Origin: Moringa oleifera
Taxonomy: Eukaryota > Streptophyta > Magnoliopsida > Brassicales > Moringaceae
Direction: 5' to 3'
Length of the DNA: 64,000 nucleotides
Assembly: GCA_021397835.1 (NCBI GenBank)
Contig: JAJFZO010000609.1
Span: forward strand, 6,202,001 to 6,266,000
Of this stretch, positions 35,801 to 48,720 are shown one piece after another. A program made the position numbers and the translations under genes. Under the pieces are notes generated by a model. That model had not been told where the DNA came from and searched no databases. It saw only the letters and a list, made by a program, of their open reading frames with translations. Every line of letters starts with the position of its first letter. The first letter of the stretch is position 1.

Positions 35801-37260
35801 GTGTGAAGCTTATATCATGGGATTACAAGCTGCTGCCAATAAGTTTATAGGGATTCTGTAATTTTCAAATATCATTTGAAAGGATCATGAATGACAAAAA
35901 TTCTACTAAGGGAAGAAAATCAAATTACACATGCCTTGGCAACCCTAGCATCCATGTTTCAAGTAAATAATCTTAAATTGGTATTGCCAATCAAGATGAG
36001 CATGAATAAGTCACCAGCCTATTGTGCCTCAATTGAAAAAATACAAAAAAAGAAGTCAAGGTAATTCAACAATGGAAGATATGTGAAAGATCAATAATAT
36101 CTCGAAGACTCGACAAACAATGATAAAAAACTTTGACAAGATCAGGTATAAATTTCATACTAGATGAAGACATATTATTCAAGAAAAGTTTTGACCAAAG
36201 CTTACTTAGATGTGTCAATGAAGCTAAGTCCATCAAAGTTATGAAAGAAATACATGAAGGGATGTATGGGACTTATGCCAGCGGATCAAAGATGAAAAGA
36301 CAAATTACGAGAGTGAGTTATTTCTAGTTAACTTTGTAAAGAGACTACATCCAATATGTGAGAAAATATCATAAATACCAAACCTACAGGGATGAAATTT
36401 ATACTCCTCAATCTCCTCTTCATTTGATGAATTCATCATGGCCTTTTTTCTAGTAAGATTTCGACATAATAAGGTTTATATTTCCAAAAGCATCAAATGA
36501 ACATCATTTCATCCTAATCTTTATTAATTATTTCATAAAAAGGGTGAAAGATGGATCTTTTCCCAAATTACAAAGTCAATGATGAATCACTTTCTAAAGA
36601 AAGAGATTATATATCGATATGGTCACAAGAGAGAATCATTTTCGATAATGCCTTAAATTTGAACAAGTATATGAAAGAAATATGCACTTAGTTCAATGTA
36701 AAGCGTCATAACTTAGTCACATACAAATAAGAATATCAAGAGAATAATTCAGAAAATGGCTATGACCTATGAAGATTAGCCTGACATGTCACCGCTAATC
36801 GACTTGCTTACAGAACTTTAGTGCAAAATTTAATTAAGGGAACTCCATATTCATTGGTGTATGTCATAAAAGTAGTATTACCCGACTTAGGTACAAATCT
36901 CATTTGTGAAAGTACTCATGGAAACAAAACTCGAAGAAGTAAAATGGGTGAAGGCTCGATATGAGCAATTGAATCTAATTGAGAAGAAGAGATTGAAAGC
37001 TATTTCCCATGGGTGATTATATCAAAGTCACATGGAAATAGCATACAACAAGAAAGTATACCTCAAACAATTTAAGGAAAGGGAACTGGTGTTGAAACAA
37101 ACTCTTGAGAATATTATAGACGCGAGGAAAAAGGACCTTATGTGGTGAAGAAAGCTTTATTTGGAGGGGCATTATTTTACAAGAAATGGATGAACAAAAG
37201 ATTCCTAATCTCATAAATTCATATATTGTCAAGAGGTATTTATACATAAAATCTAGTAGA
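32850..37260 (+). mobile_element. Decayed Ty3/gypsy element (Tat/Ogre-like pol)
   Basis: Ordered pol remnants on the plus strand. Protease: 32885-33160, SFADDEIC, VLINSESSLNF (the catalytic Asp of IDNGSS is now Asn) and DRLLMDVSHMRRNSIIVQAFDG. A G-patch-like GKGLSKDLQRITKARELEED block is near 33485. RT: 34330-34460 LKRMKAYVLIKI and VKYPEWIANIVPMPKK, with catalytic YMDD at 34780-34791. RNase H: 35124-35450, CQKTFDKIKAYL, LGCLLAQQDE and MYYIRKQFMNYE. Integrase: 36190-37240, from LRCVNEAKSIKVMKEIHEGMYG to GPYVVKKALFGGAL. Dozens of stops make it non-functional. Gag and LTRs are not identified. Confidence 0.88.
33377..33432. repeat. 28-bp direct duplication
   Basis: ACCCAAATTATCCAATAATA plus the following eight bases occurs twice in a row inside the gypsy protease/G-patch spacer. 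Confidence 0.85.
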
Positions 37261-37900
37261 TTCGAGAGAATAAAAGAATGACTTCATCAATTAAATTCAA
37301 AAAAAGTCTGACATATTGGGCTGGTCATTGTTAAGAAAAACTAGACTAAGTTGATGTTCAACAGTGAAGGAATGTAATTATGTTCCTATCCTTCCTTAGC
37401 TTGCATATTTCATGATCATATCAGATATAAATGGTATTCATAATTAAGCCTCTTTTTTCCTTATTACAAGATTGTTAGATGTTATCTTTGAAAATCAAAA
37501 ATTGATTGATTGATTAAAATAAATGATATTGGATTATAGGTAACTTTTCATAAAAAGAAAAGATCACAATCAATAAAATCAAGGAAAAAGGACATTTTAT
37601 TGGAAACATAGTAAGAAGAGGAAAAACTAAGAGAGAGTTTAAAAGGAAAGCCTTTATTAAAAGAATCCTAAATAAAAAATTTAGCTTGTCTTCAAAATCT
37701 AGCGAATATGTTTCCAAGGAGAGGTGCCAAAAATTGAAAATATCCATTAACTTCAAAGAGAGAGAAAGAGAGAGAGAAATTGACTCAAGATTCAAGGGGA
37801 CTAGACAAGTTGTATGCTAAAATGACCAAGAAAAATGTTTTTTTTTTTTGTTTTTTCAAAATACGAAAAAGCATGCATCACATAAGTGCATAAAAAATAA

Positions 37901-37943
<43 letters not shown>

Positions 37944-37976
37944 CAATCAATAAAGAATATCAAAACTTTACATGGT
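37261..37976. repeat. 3' region of gypsy with GA microsatellites
   Basis: I see no gene. GA-rich microsatellites occupy 37756-37777 and 37901-37940. The gypsy 3' LTR should lie in or beyond this region but has no partner for recognition. Confidence 0.6.
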
Positions 37977-38870
37977 CAAACATTGAAGAACAATCCAACA
38001 TGCGGTAATACTCGTCAAACATGAAGGAAGAATTCGATGGGAGACAAGTTCTTGCATTGTTAAATGTCAAGGAAGAATTATGGCAGGAAACAAAATCTTG
38101 CAACATCAAACATCAAGGAAGAATCTGTTAGGAGAAAAAATTTTGCATCGTCACACATTAAGGAAAAACTTGATGGGAGACAAATTCTTGAATTGTTGAA
38201 TGTTGAGAAAAAATTCTGATAAGAAATAAAATTCTTCCATTGTTGAACATCAAGGAAGAATTGTATGAGAGATAAATGTTTGCATTATTGAATGTTGAGG
38301 AAGAATTTTAACATGAAACAAATCTTACAATGTCAAACATTGAGGAAGAATCTGATGGAAGATAAAATTTTGCTTTGTCAAACATCAAGAAAGAAATTAA
38401 CGAGAGATAAATTCTTGCATTGTTGTATGTCGAGAAAAAAATTTCAATAAAAACTAAAAATGCTCGCATTACAAACATCAAGGAAAATATCTGATGGGAG
38501 ATAAAATTTTGCATCATTAAATGTTGAGGAATAATTTAACAATAAACAAAATCTTGCATTGTTGAATATCAAGGATAGGACATAATATCTTGCAATGTCG
38601 AATATCAAGGAAGAATTTGATGGGAGATAAAATTTTGCATCATCAAAAGTTGAGGAAGAATTTGATGGGAGAAAATTTCTCACATTGCTGAATGTTAAGG
38701 AAGAATTCTGACAGGAATTAAAATTTCACAACATCAAACATCAAGGAAGAATTCAATGGAAGATAAGAATTTCACATCATCAAATATTAAGGAAGAATTT
38801 TGACAAGAGATGATAAAACTGACCAATATCAAGGTAAAATTTTAATAGAAAATGGAAAAGTTAAAAGACA
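37977..38870. repeat. 45-46-bp minisatellite, about 18-19 copies
   Basis: Units follow the pattern CAAACATCAAGGAAGAATT, then GATGGGAGATAAAATTTTGC and ATTGT. Two sub-variants tend to alternate (AACATCAAGG and AATGTTGAGG). Divergence between copies is high. The array directly follows a Tat/Ogre-like gypsy pol; such elements often carry tandem repeats between pol and the 3' LTR. Confidence 0.85.
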
Positions 38871-39009
38871 AATTGCTTGTCATTAGAAGACGAGGAAGAA
38901 TTTCATCACAAGGAGAGGGCGATATCTATCTAATTCAAATAATCATAGCAGAGTTTTTTGTCAAGTATCAAGGAAGAATTCGATGAATGATAATTTATGA
39001 TAGAAAAAT

Positions 39010-41720
39010 TTTTTGAAAAATAATTCACTTTGTAAAAATAACTATTATCAAACTAAAATTTTCAAACATTATTGTTATTAAAAAAATTTATATTATCAGT
39101 GTTTAGTATTTTAACTAAATCATGTCGCTAATAGAAGATATTATTTATGAATTATAAATAATGGTTTTAATGCAGATTTGTATTTTTTTATTCTTTATAT
39201 TGCAATAATATGATTATTTTTAGAGTGTTATTAAAACTCTATATGATATAAATTTTAATTTAGTTTATATTGCATTAAAGAACCCTAAAATCACACTAGT
39301 TAATTGAAATATATTATGTTCACTTATTTTCATGTAATTTTTAAGTGTTATTATCTATTCAAAAAATTAATATAAGTCATATTAAAAGAAGAGAGTCTAT
39401 TTCATGTGGAACTTATCTACATATATCTTAATGGCCTTTTAATTGCCTTTTGCATGTCATATAAGAATAACAAAATGTCTGTAATATTTTCCAAAAATGA
39501 CCAGTTTTTTTGCTTATAAATTATATTGATCCTTGATCAATGACATAGTGCCACAACACTATATTTTCTAATTATATATGCATGGTGAAGATGTCTTAGG
39601 TAAAATTAGGTTATCAACAAGTGGAAACTGGGTCAAATTTTCAATCAGCATAAAGTTTTGATCCTCACTTTATCACCGAGTATCATTATTTTGGAAAATA
39701 AATGTCACAATAATCTTTAGCATTTAAGAGAATAGACGAATCTGTTTTAAGAAAACTGTGTTATGCACAGGGCTCGATCTATTTAGCATAGTGTTGGTTT
39801 AATTTTAAGTTATTGTTATAGTGTTTTACTATTAAATTATTATTATATTACTTTGTTAATAATCATTTTCAAGTAAAGGTTGAGTTATTTCTAATCATCT
39901 TGTCTAAAAATGTTAGGTTTTTATAGATATCTTGTGTTCTACCAATTGAGTTAGGAGTATTTTAAAAGTGAGCCATTATCTTGAGGACTAATCAATTGTT
40001 TACTTGATACCTCCTACAAAACGATTAACACTGCAAAAATGACTATTATCAAACTAAAATTTTCAAACACTACTGTTAATAAACAATTTATATTATTCTT
40101 GTTCAGTGTTTTAACTAAATCATTTTACTAACAAAAGATTTTTGTTATAAATTATAAATAATGGCTGTAATTGAGATTTGTATTTTGTTATTCTTTACAT
40201 TGTAATACTAGGATTATTTTTAGAGTGTTATTAAAGCTCTAGAATAAATTTTAATTTTGTTTATATCGCATTTAAAGAACCCCAAAATTACACTAATTAA
40301 TTGAAATATATTATATTCACTTATTTTCATTTAACTTTTAGATATTAATGTATATTTAAAAAAATTAGTATCGATCACATTAAAAGAAAGTCTATTTTAT
40401 GTTGAATTTATCTACACATATCTTAGTTATGTAGCCTTTTGCATAGCATATAAGAACAACAAATTATTTACACAATTTCCCAAGACTAACCAATTTTTTA
40501 CATATAAATTATATTAATTTGTTCAACAATGATGTAGTGCCATAATACTAAATATTCTAATTGTATATGCATAGTGAAGATGTCCCACGTAAAATTCAGT
40601 TGTTAACAAGTTAAAACTAAGTCGAATGTTTTGCTCAACATAGAGTTTTGATCCTTACTTCATCACTAATTATCATTATATCTTGGGAAATAAATGTTAC
40701 AAAAATCTCTAGCATTTGCGACAAACAAATCTTTTTTTTAAAAAAAAAAAAAAACTCTATGTTAGATATAGGCCTGGGTCTATTTAGCGATAATGTTGAT
40801 TTAATTTTGAATTATTATTATATTATTTTAATATTTAATTATGATTATGTTATCATATTACTTTATCAATTTTCAAGCAAGGGCTCATCTTGACTAAGAA
40901 AGTTGGCTTTTAAAAAGTACCTTGTGTTCTACCAATTAAGTTAAGAGTATTCTAAAATTAATTCATTTTCTTGGAGGCTAATCAAGTACTACTTGATACC
41001 TCTTGAAAAATAATTCAAATTATAAAAATGATTATTATAGAATTAATTAAAATTTTTGAACATTATATATTGTTATTAAATAATTTATATTATTCTTGTT
41101 TAGCATTTTAACTAAATCATTTCATCGATAAAAGATTTTAATTATAAATTATAAATAATGGTTGTAATAGAGATTTGTACTTTGTCAAATTCCCATTGTA
41201 ATACTAGGATTATTTTTAAAGGGTTATTAAAACTTTATATGAAATAAATTTTAATTTTCTTTATATCACATTGAAAAACTTTAAAATTACACTAATTAAT
41301 TAGAAATATATTATATTCACTTATTTTCATTTAATTGTTAGGTGTCAATGTATAGTAGAAAAATTAATATAGATGATCACATTAAAAGAAAACCTATTTT
41401 ATGTAGAATTTGCCGACCCATATCTCAATATCCTCCTTATGTTTCCTTTTGCATGTCATATAAGAGCAACAAATTATCTACATTATTTTTAAAAATTAAC
41501 CTTTTTTTTTTTTGCATATAAATTATATTGATCCCTTGATCAATGACAACGTCGTATCCTAATACTACATATTTTGATTGTCTCTTATTTAAGTAGGAGC
41601 AACTATAAGTCTATTTCCATTAAAAATTCTTACGTGTACATGCATAGAGAACATGTCTCCCACTAAAATTAGGTTGTCAACAAATCCAAACTAAGTCGAA
41701 TATTTGCAGAGCATAAAATT
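39010..41720. repeat. 1.0-kb unit in three tandem copies
   Basis: Long matched blocks recur with near-constant spacing: TTAACTAAAT is at 39111, 40111 and 41108 in the same context. Copies are approximately 39010-40019, 40020-41007 and 41008-41720, the third truncated and carrying a small insertion near 41570. The unit is AT-rich and non-coding. I do not recognise it as part of a known element. Confidence 0.85.
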
Positions 41721-42469
41721 ACCCATTTTTATGTAATAAAGTTCATACTAAAAATCAATATGTATATATATTCAAATTTAGGTCATAAATTTATGTTTTA
41801 AAATTGATTTCAGGTCAAATTATTTTGCATATAAACATAAAAATCAAGAAAAGAAAAGATATAATAAAAATCATGTAATTAAAGGAGTCAATTACATTTA
41901 TGATAAGATGATATAAAATTAGAATCTGAATGAAGAGAGCCCAAATTTAATGCGGTTGTGTAACAAAGGACCCAGATGTAAAAGATTCCTCTTGATTTTG
42001 GTAACCCAGTATTAATGCCATTGTGTTGAAGCTGTCACTATGCATTTAATTGATGGACGAGTGGAAAAAGATGAGATTGTTGATCGCTGAGAAACAAAAG
42101 AGCGTAGTACACAAAAACAATGAGAAAATAAGGCGGCTAAAAGAGAAATTAAGCCTGAATTCATTTGTAAAACATGCTTCGCTACTTTATAAAATCGAAG
42201 AATTGGGGTTCAGACAAAACGAATCCAATTGATGATAGTTTTAGGTAAAATCAGATAAACGGCAACCATCCTATAATTATAAGAATTCAAAGAAATCGTC
42301 CAATCAATGGCTGCCTGAGTACAACTTGCTAGGATTCATATCGTACAACCAATCCAGTTGGGGGTACATTGACACTCACAGCACTGACATATTACTTTAG
42401 ATTTTCTCCTCATCTCTGCATCTTTGATCCTAATTATATAAGGAATGTAGCAGCTTCTAATGCAGCGAA
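41721..42469. other. Downstream region and 3' UTR of the decarboxylase gene
   Basis: The part nearest 42469 is presumably 3' UTR of the minus-strand decarboxylase. A 59-codon plus-strand frame (ATG at 42053, Lys/Glu-rich) has no recognisable match and is not called as a gene. Confidence 0.4.
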
Positions 42470-44713
42470 CTATACATCGCAGACAACTATGGAAGAGAGC
42501 TGAGGATCAGAAGCCCCAGTGATCACTACACCCATGCTCCTTACATGCAAAAGATAATCCAAAGCAGACTCTGTGATAATCTCTCCAGGAAACAACAAAG
42601 GAATCCCTGGTGGGAATGGACATATAAGCTCCCCACAAACCTTCCCAAGACTCTCTGCAATGCTCACATTCTGTCTACTTGCAAAGAATGCATCTCTTGG
42701 ACTTAAGCACATATTAATATCAGCAAAAGGAGCCAAATAACAACGACCAGCCTTCTCTTCAACTTTCTGAACAGACGCTGACGTTGCTGATAAATGCTTC
42801 ATTCCTGTAATTAGCCTTAAAATATGCTCCCGGCAAGTTCCAAGGTTAAATACATAAGTAGTAGTTCGGTTCCCAACAAGTTCACATATGATTTTCTCGT
42901 ATCGGTGTAGGAATTCATCTGCTTCATAACCAGAAAGACCAAGCTGCCAAAAACCAGTAGTAAGGCGGAAGGGATCAATTGCAGGGAAGCTAGAGAAGCT
43001 TGGAAAATCGAGCACTGAGATACCGGGGATCTCTTTTACCAGATTTTTCACTTCAATAGCCAAATCAATGACTCTGTTAAAAGTGATTTCTGGGTTTTCA
43101 CTTATTTGAGCTCTAGCAGCATCTAGCGACGCTAAAAGTAGGTAACTAGGGCTAGTGCTTTGGAGGGTCCGAAGGCACCTGCATATTCTTTCTCTGTCAA
43201 CCATATTCCCTGATAAATGTAGCATTGATGACTGTGAAAGAGAGCACAGAACTTTGTGAGTGGACTGCGCAACTAAATCAGCTCCTTGCTGGAGGGCTGA
43301 CTTAGGCAGGTGGGGCTGGAATCCTAAGTGTGCCCCATGAGCCTCATCAACAATCAGAGGGATTCCACTAGAATGACAGAGTTTGGAGATCTCACTTAAG
43401 TTGCTACATATGCCATGATATGTAGGTGAGGTGACAAAAACTGCAGCTGCCCTTTGACCATCCATTTCCAATTCCTTGATTGCTTTCTCTACCTGTAATA
43501 AGAACCAATTTGAGCAATGCAAGCGCATAATCAGGGGAAAGTAATGGTCATCTTAATTTCTAAGATGAAAGAGTAAAATGCATTAATGAATCAGTAACAA
43601 ATTTTTAGCTGAATCATCAGTTATAATCGTGGATATCCCTATATAAGACATTACTATTTGACTTGCCTGTGAAGGAGTGATCCCACCAGGAATATCCCAG
43701 TCATAATCATACTCAGGGTTAATATATTTAGGTATGCAACCAGATAACACCATCCCAGAAAACGCTGACATATGAGCATTGCGTGGGAGAATTAAATAAT
43801 CTCCAGGGGAACAAGTTGCCATTACTGCTGCTTGGATTCCACAAGTGGTACCCCCAACAAGAAACCATGTCTCTGATAATCCAAAAAGTTTGGCTGCTTG
43901 CTTTTGTGCCTCCAGAATCGGCCCTTTCGGTAAGAACAAGTTATCGAGCTCTGGAAGCGATGATGTATCATGAATAAATGGCGCTAAACCAATCAGCTGA
44001 GATAAAGAAGGTGGTGCAGCTTGACCTCTGTTATGCCCAGGAAAGTGGAAAGTGGCAGCATTTTGTTCTGCTGAAGCTTTAAGCGCACTAACCAGTGGTG
44101 GAAGGCTACTCCTCTGAGCAGTCTCAGAGTTTGCATAAAGAATTTTTTCACTTGTAACAGACATCGCAGATCCTGTTGAGATCTGTCCATCCTGCATCTT
44201 CCCTTGCTCGAAATTGCGTGTTTCCTGAAAGACATTTTTTGAGGAATTAGCATATTTTGGTCCCATGACAAGCACAATGCACTGAATCGACGCTGAAAGA
44301 TTAAGATAATGCTCCTAAAATTGTTTATTTATTTCTCCTCAACGTCATGTTTCTTTTGCGCTGTCTCTTGAGTTGATGATAGTTTCTTTGATGTTAATTT
44401 GTCTTATCGGCGTAGTTCCTTTGTAGCTGTCGATTAGAACCCACTGAATAACAATGCAGGGTATTTTGAGAAAATGAAGAGACACCTGAGAAGCACAACT
44501 CCTTGCTCTGCTTGAAGAAGTCAAATTCCAGTTCTTTCCGAAACCCAGCTGGCGAGTCTACAAAAAAGCAATCACATTAATTGAATAAGTGATATGCATA
44601 TCGTTGTATATGCACAGACAAAGAAAAAGGAGAGAGCAGCATACAAAGACCAATGAGAATGGGGTGACAGAGGCTTTGTTTACCCCTTCAACAGGACATG
44701 CAGGCTTCAACAT
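42470..44713 (-). CDS. PLP-dependent Orn/Lys/Arg decarboxylase family protein
   Basis: A fold-type-I, bacterial-style basic amino-acid decarboxylase that would release CO2 from ornithine, lysine or arginine; substrate not predictable. Exons on the minus strand: 44713-44684, 44557-44486, 44224-43667 and 43492-42470, all phase 0, 560 residues. Exons 3 and 4 are firm; exons 1 and 2 are predicted from splice signals and an open frame. The last intron (43666-43493, 174 bp) is GC-AG with a perfect CAG/GCAAGT donor. Motifs: HFPGHNRG (substrate pocket), GGTTCGIQAA, VDEAHGAH with PLP-binding Asp269, and STHKVL with the Schiff-base Lys300. The C-terminal FPPGIPLLFPGE block is typical of the family. The Ser/Arg-rich N-terminus (TSSSRARSCAS) could be a plastid transit peptide; this is inference. 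No stop or frameshift is seen in the core, so it is probably a working gene. Confidence 0.9.
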
Positions 44714-44841
44714 TGAGATCGTTAATTATCCACCACGGAGTCGGACACGCAGTTACTGTTGTAATAGACAGCAAAACAAAAGCTTATATGAGGCTTACTG
44801 ACACATACATCAACACACACGTCTTTGAGATTCTAAAACTC

Positions 44842-44901
44842 AAACCCTAACTTGTGTTTTTGCTACTTGCTTCAAGTGAGAAACACTTCCACTTATTTAT
44901 A
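44842..44901 (-). promoter_or_regulatory. TATA box and telo-box of the decarboxylase gene
   Basis: On the minus strand TATAAATA lies at 44901-44894, about 180 bp upstream of the predicted ATG. AAACCCTAA (plus-strand sense) at 44842-44850 is a telo-box, which would fall in the 5' leader close to the start of transcription. Confidence 0.5.
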
Positions 44902-46020
44902 CTAATACCACTTCTTCCATCAGTTGTTAAGATTATATCACCTCATGATTCATCTGACAGTTACAAATTTTTCATCTAGGCATACATATCTTCATAAATA
45001 TCTGAAGATTATATATGTCATGGTCTCTTACACAGTCAATGTCACTGTATCCGACCAACTCACATTCTTCACCGCTCTTGTATAATAAGACAAAGTCAAT
45101 GGTACCAGCTCACTGTTCCCATTTCATGCGCAATAGGAGGTTGCATCAATGTTTAAGTATGCGAGATTTTTTATTTGACCATTTGTCAATAGAAGGTCCC
45201 ATCCTTTTAAGTCATTTCACTCGGAAGCATACAACTCGACATTGGCTTCTGTCGGCGCTGATTTCCACTTGCCCCTCATGCTTCTCCGACAAATCCCTCC
45301 TATACATTTGCGGGCGCAAAAATATTTCTTTGTTTCCACCTAGAGACCACAAAAATGTTTTAGTTCACGTGAATCTTTCCATTAGAATAAATTTGATTTT
45401 TAATAGTAATTATTTAGTGATTTTTACCGTTATATATATATAATAAGTTTTTTTTATCATATTTTAACTGGTTTTTATCCGAAATTATTATTAATAAATA
45501 TATAATGATAATTGTAAACATTAATCATTAAAATGATTTTGGCAATTATTATTTGCAATTGTTTGGAAAGCAATTTAACAATTTTTTTAAAATTTTAAAT
45601 TTTAAATTTTAAATTTTTTTTAATTAAATAAAAATTAATTTAAATATATTTAAACTATTATTTATTAAACCAAACACATGTAAAGTAAATATACGTTCAA
45701 ATAAATTAAATTTTAAAAATAAAAAATATAAATCAAAAATTAAAAAATTTATTATATTATTTAAAAGTATTTTTAATATTGAAATACAAGATACAAAAAA
45801 ATTAATTTATTTCATGTATTTGATTTTAAAATAAAAAATAAAAAATATACTAAATTTGATTTTAAAATAGATTTTTTATGATAATATACATACATATATA
45901 TGTGATTTTATTTTATGATAATATACAGTTGTTTTTTTTCTAAAATAAAATATACGTTTGTTAGTAAAGATGAGTAACCATCTTGGTGTGATTATATCTA
46001 AGCTAAAAAATCATCATATT
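44902..46020. other. Intergenic DNA, very AT-rich after 45380
   Basis: This holds the upstream promoter zone of the decarboxylase gene and then AT-rich DNA. The 142-codon plus-strand frame at 45015-45443 has no recognised domain. Confidence 0.4.
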
Positions 46021-46025
46021 AGTCA

Positions 46026-46672
46026 ATGAAATCCATGTATCAAAACCAAGTATGGACTTCGGTTGACCCACCAGATGGCATAAAATCTATTAGGTGCAAA
46101 TGGGTGTTCAAGAAGAAAACCGACATAGATGGCAATGTTTATATCTATAAGGCACCATTGGTGGCTAAGGGTTTCAAGCAAACTTATGGTATAAACTCTG
46201 GTGAAATTAACTTATTCACTAGTTGCCATGCTTAAGTCTATTTAGATACTCTTAGCAATTACCACATTTTATGATTATGAGATTTGACAAATAGATATTA
46301 AGATAACTTTCCGTGATGAAAGCCTAGAAGAGGATGTGTACACAACATAGCCCGAGGGCTTTAAATCTCTAAAAAATGCTAGAAAGATGTGCAAGCTTTG
46401 ATGATCTATTTATAGATTGAAGCAAGCATCTCAGAGTTGGGATCTTCATTTCAATGAAGTAGTCAAAGAGTTGAACTACATTAGAAATGAAAAACCTTGT
46501 GTTTATAGGAAGGTTAATGGAAGCACATTTGCCTTCTTGGTGCTTTATGTGGATGATAGGATATCCTAGTAATAAAAAATGATGTTCTCATGCTTCAATC
46601 TATAAAACTTGGTTGAAAAATTGTTTTTCAATGAAAGACACAAGAGAAGTAACCTATATCTTGGGGATCAGT
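46026..46672 (+). pseudogene. Ty1/copia reverse transcriptase fragment
   Basis: The first 70 codons read VWTSVDPPDGIKSIRCKWVF, DIDGNVYIYKAPLVAKGFKQ, a clear copia RT start. Frameshifts follow, then EDVYTT-like and KQASQSWDLHFNEVVKEL-like blocks, YVDD at 46546-46557 and LQSIKLG. Similarity ends at about 46672 with ISWGS. No LTRs, integrase or RNase H are attached. Confidence 0.85.
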
Positions 46673-48720
46673 GTGATATCCCTACTCTTACTACACTCAC
46701 ATACAATGATTACAGGCATACATGTAGTCATATATATATTGATATGTGTTTAAATGTGTAAACTATACACTTGATGCTTATTGAGAATTGCTATGTATCG
46801 GTCACATGAATTCTAAAAAAATTGTTGTCAATACTTAAAGTTGTGCTAGGCATGTTATGAATTACATAAGTTACAAGGAGTAAACTAAACTTTTATAAGA
46901 ACTAAAAGACGAAAAGACAAAGTGAGATGCTAAATGGATGCATGAGACTAAGACAACTTAGCAACTTTACCAAGACCTTAGATGTACCAAGAGATAACAA
47001 CCATCTTACCTTTCTTCTTCCTTAAAAACTATATTCCTATAATTTGAATAAAACCTCTTTAGTTATACATCATTTACATCTAGGGGAAAAAAAGACATGG
47101 AAAAAAGAAAACTAAAGAAAGAAGAACTAGACAAGTGAGTTGAGGAATTGAGTTAGAATTTGGAGGTAAGTAAAATATTTATGATTATCTTTATTCTCAT
47201 CCTCTTGTATGATTAATTGATCTTTATAATGAGTGAAAGGATAACGTTCGAGCTAAGTATGAAGATTAAGGTTAGAGATTTGTTAAAGAACATAATAGTA
47301 CCTTATTTTTAGGGTAGCAACTTGGGGCACCATTTTTGTGGGTTTAAAATTTGAATTTGGTAACATAGAAAACATAAAACTTGCAGCTAAGGTGCTGAAC
47401 TAAATGACTATGAAATGGCTTGGCTAAATAATAAGAAATGGAAGATTTATGACTTCATTACTAAGGCTGAAAACAAGGGATATGCTGAAAAAAATGAAAT
47501 TTAGTTTAGGTCTAATGAGAAAATTTAGTTTATATCTAAATGATTAATTTCAATATAAAGGATATGAAGTGATAATCAGTTATGCATGAAAAAGAAGTAA
47601 ACTTAAGTATAAGAATGAGAACTAAGTAAAGTAAAGAGAAATTTAAGCTTATTTATCATGCTTGTGAATGTCATAATAATATATCTCATATAATTATAGA
47701 ACAATTACAAGATGATAAAAAGGCAAGGAGGAGTAAGTTTAAATGGAGGCTAAAATTTTTGAAGCTACAAGAGGTAAATATAAGCAAGTTATATGATTGA
47801 ATGTGTAAAATGAGATTGTATGTTTGAGTTATGAAATTGATTAGTGCTTTGAATTGTCGTTTGAGCATTTGAAAGTATATTTGATTTATGGATGAGCATT
47901 GCATAACTAAATAAAAAGGGTAAACAAGTTATGATTTACTTGATAAGTTATACAATTCTATGCATGACATGGGATACTGCTTTGACCAAAGGTCGACGAT
48001 ACAGAATGACTTTCATTGGCCATGAGCCTATGATACAAAAAATACACAGATATGATTATGATCTTATCAATATGTTCTCATGAAATTTTTGGAATATTTG
48101 CTTATCTTGTTGGCCACAATATAAAAACAAAATGAAATTGCATATCACTTACATATGTTTCTTTATACTTGATCATTAATAGGTAAGGATAACATGTTTA
48201 ATAGTAACTTATGCTTTGAATAATATATTTAACTAGATTATTTATTGTTATATGTTCATATTTACTTATGTATGACTCACCAGATCACAAATAATCTTTC
48301 AAATTAGTGAAGTTGGAGAGTGAAATCCTCAACAAATCCCAAAAACCAGATGGAGTGCAGGCCGACGACCTATCCTCTTCTACATTCTCTCCTCTTGAGC
48401 ACTTTTGTATACTTAGTACTGGTGAAAATTTTTTCATGTGTTATGTATAGTGAGAGGATTAAGACATGTGATGTAAAACATGTGATTAAGACATGTGTTT
48501 TGTAGACTAGCTTACTTGTATAATATGTGAATGTTGACTTCTTTTATATGAAACATGTTTTAAGGGCCAAATGTTTATGGTATTTGTAGAGAGTTTATGA
48601 ATGGAATGTCTTCGGCGAAAGTCGAGACCCAGCTGCCTCTTTGAAAGAAAGATTATGGACAAATTCATTTTATTATGTTTTATGTTGTTCTATCAATAAT
48701 GAAGTTGTAGTGCAATTATG
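46671..48720. other. Unassigned segment, possibly an LTR
   Basis: It starts TGTGATATCCC exactly where the copia RT similarity breaks off, a start used by many plant gypsy LTRs. The end is not identifiable and no coding sequence is present. A solo LTR is one reading only. Confidence 0.3.

Noticed and set aside
37977..38870. CRISPR-like regular repeats
   Set aside because: Contiguous diverged minisatellite without unique spacers in a plant nuclear context.
42050..42232. 60-codon Lys/Glu-rich frame
   Set aside because: No family match and located in the downstream region of the decarboxylase; too short to support.
45015..45443. 142-codon ATG-initiated frame upstream of the decarboxylase
   Set aside because: No recognisable domain, an AT-driven hydrophobic tail, no splice or expression signals, and it overlaps the likely promoter zone of the neighbouring gene.
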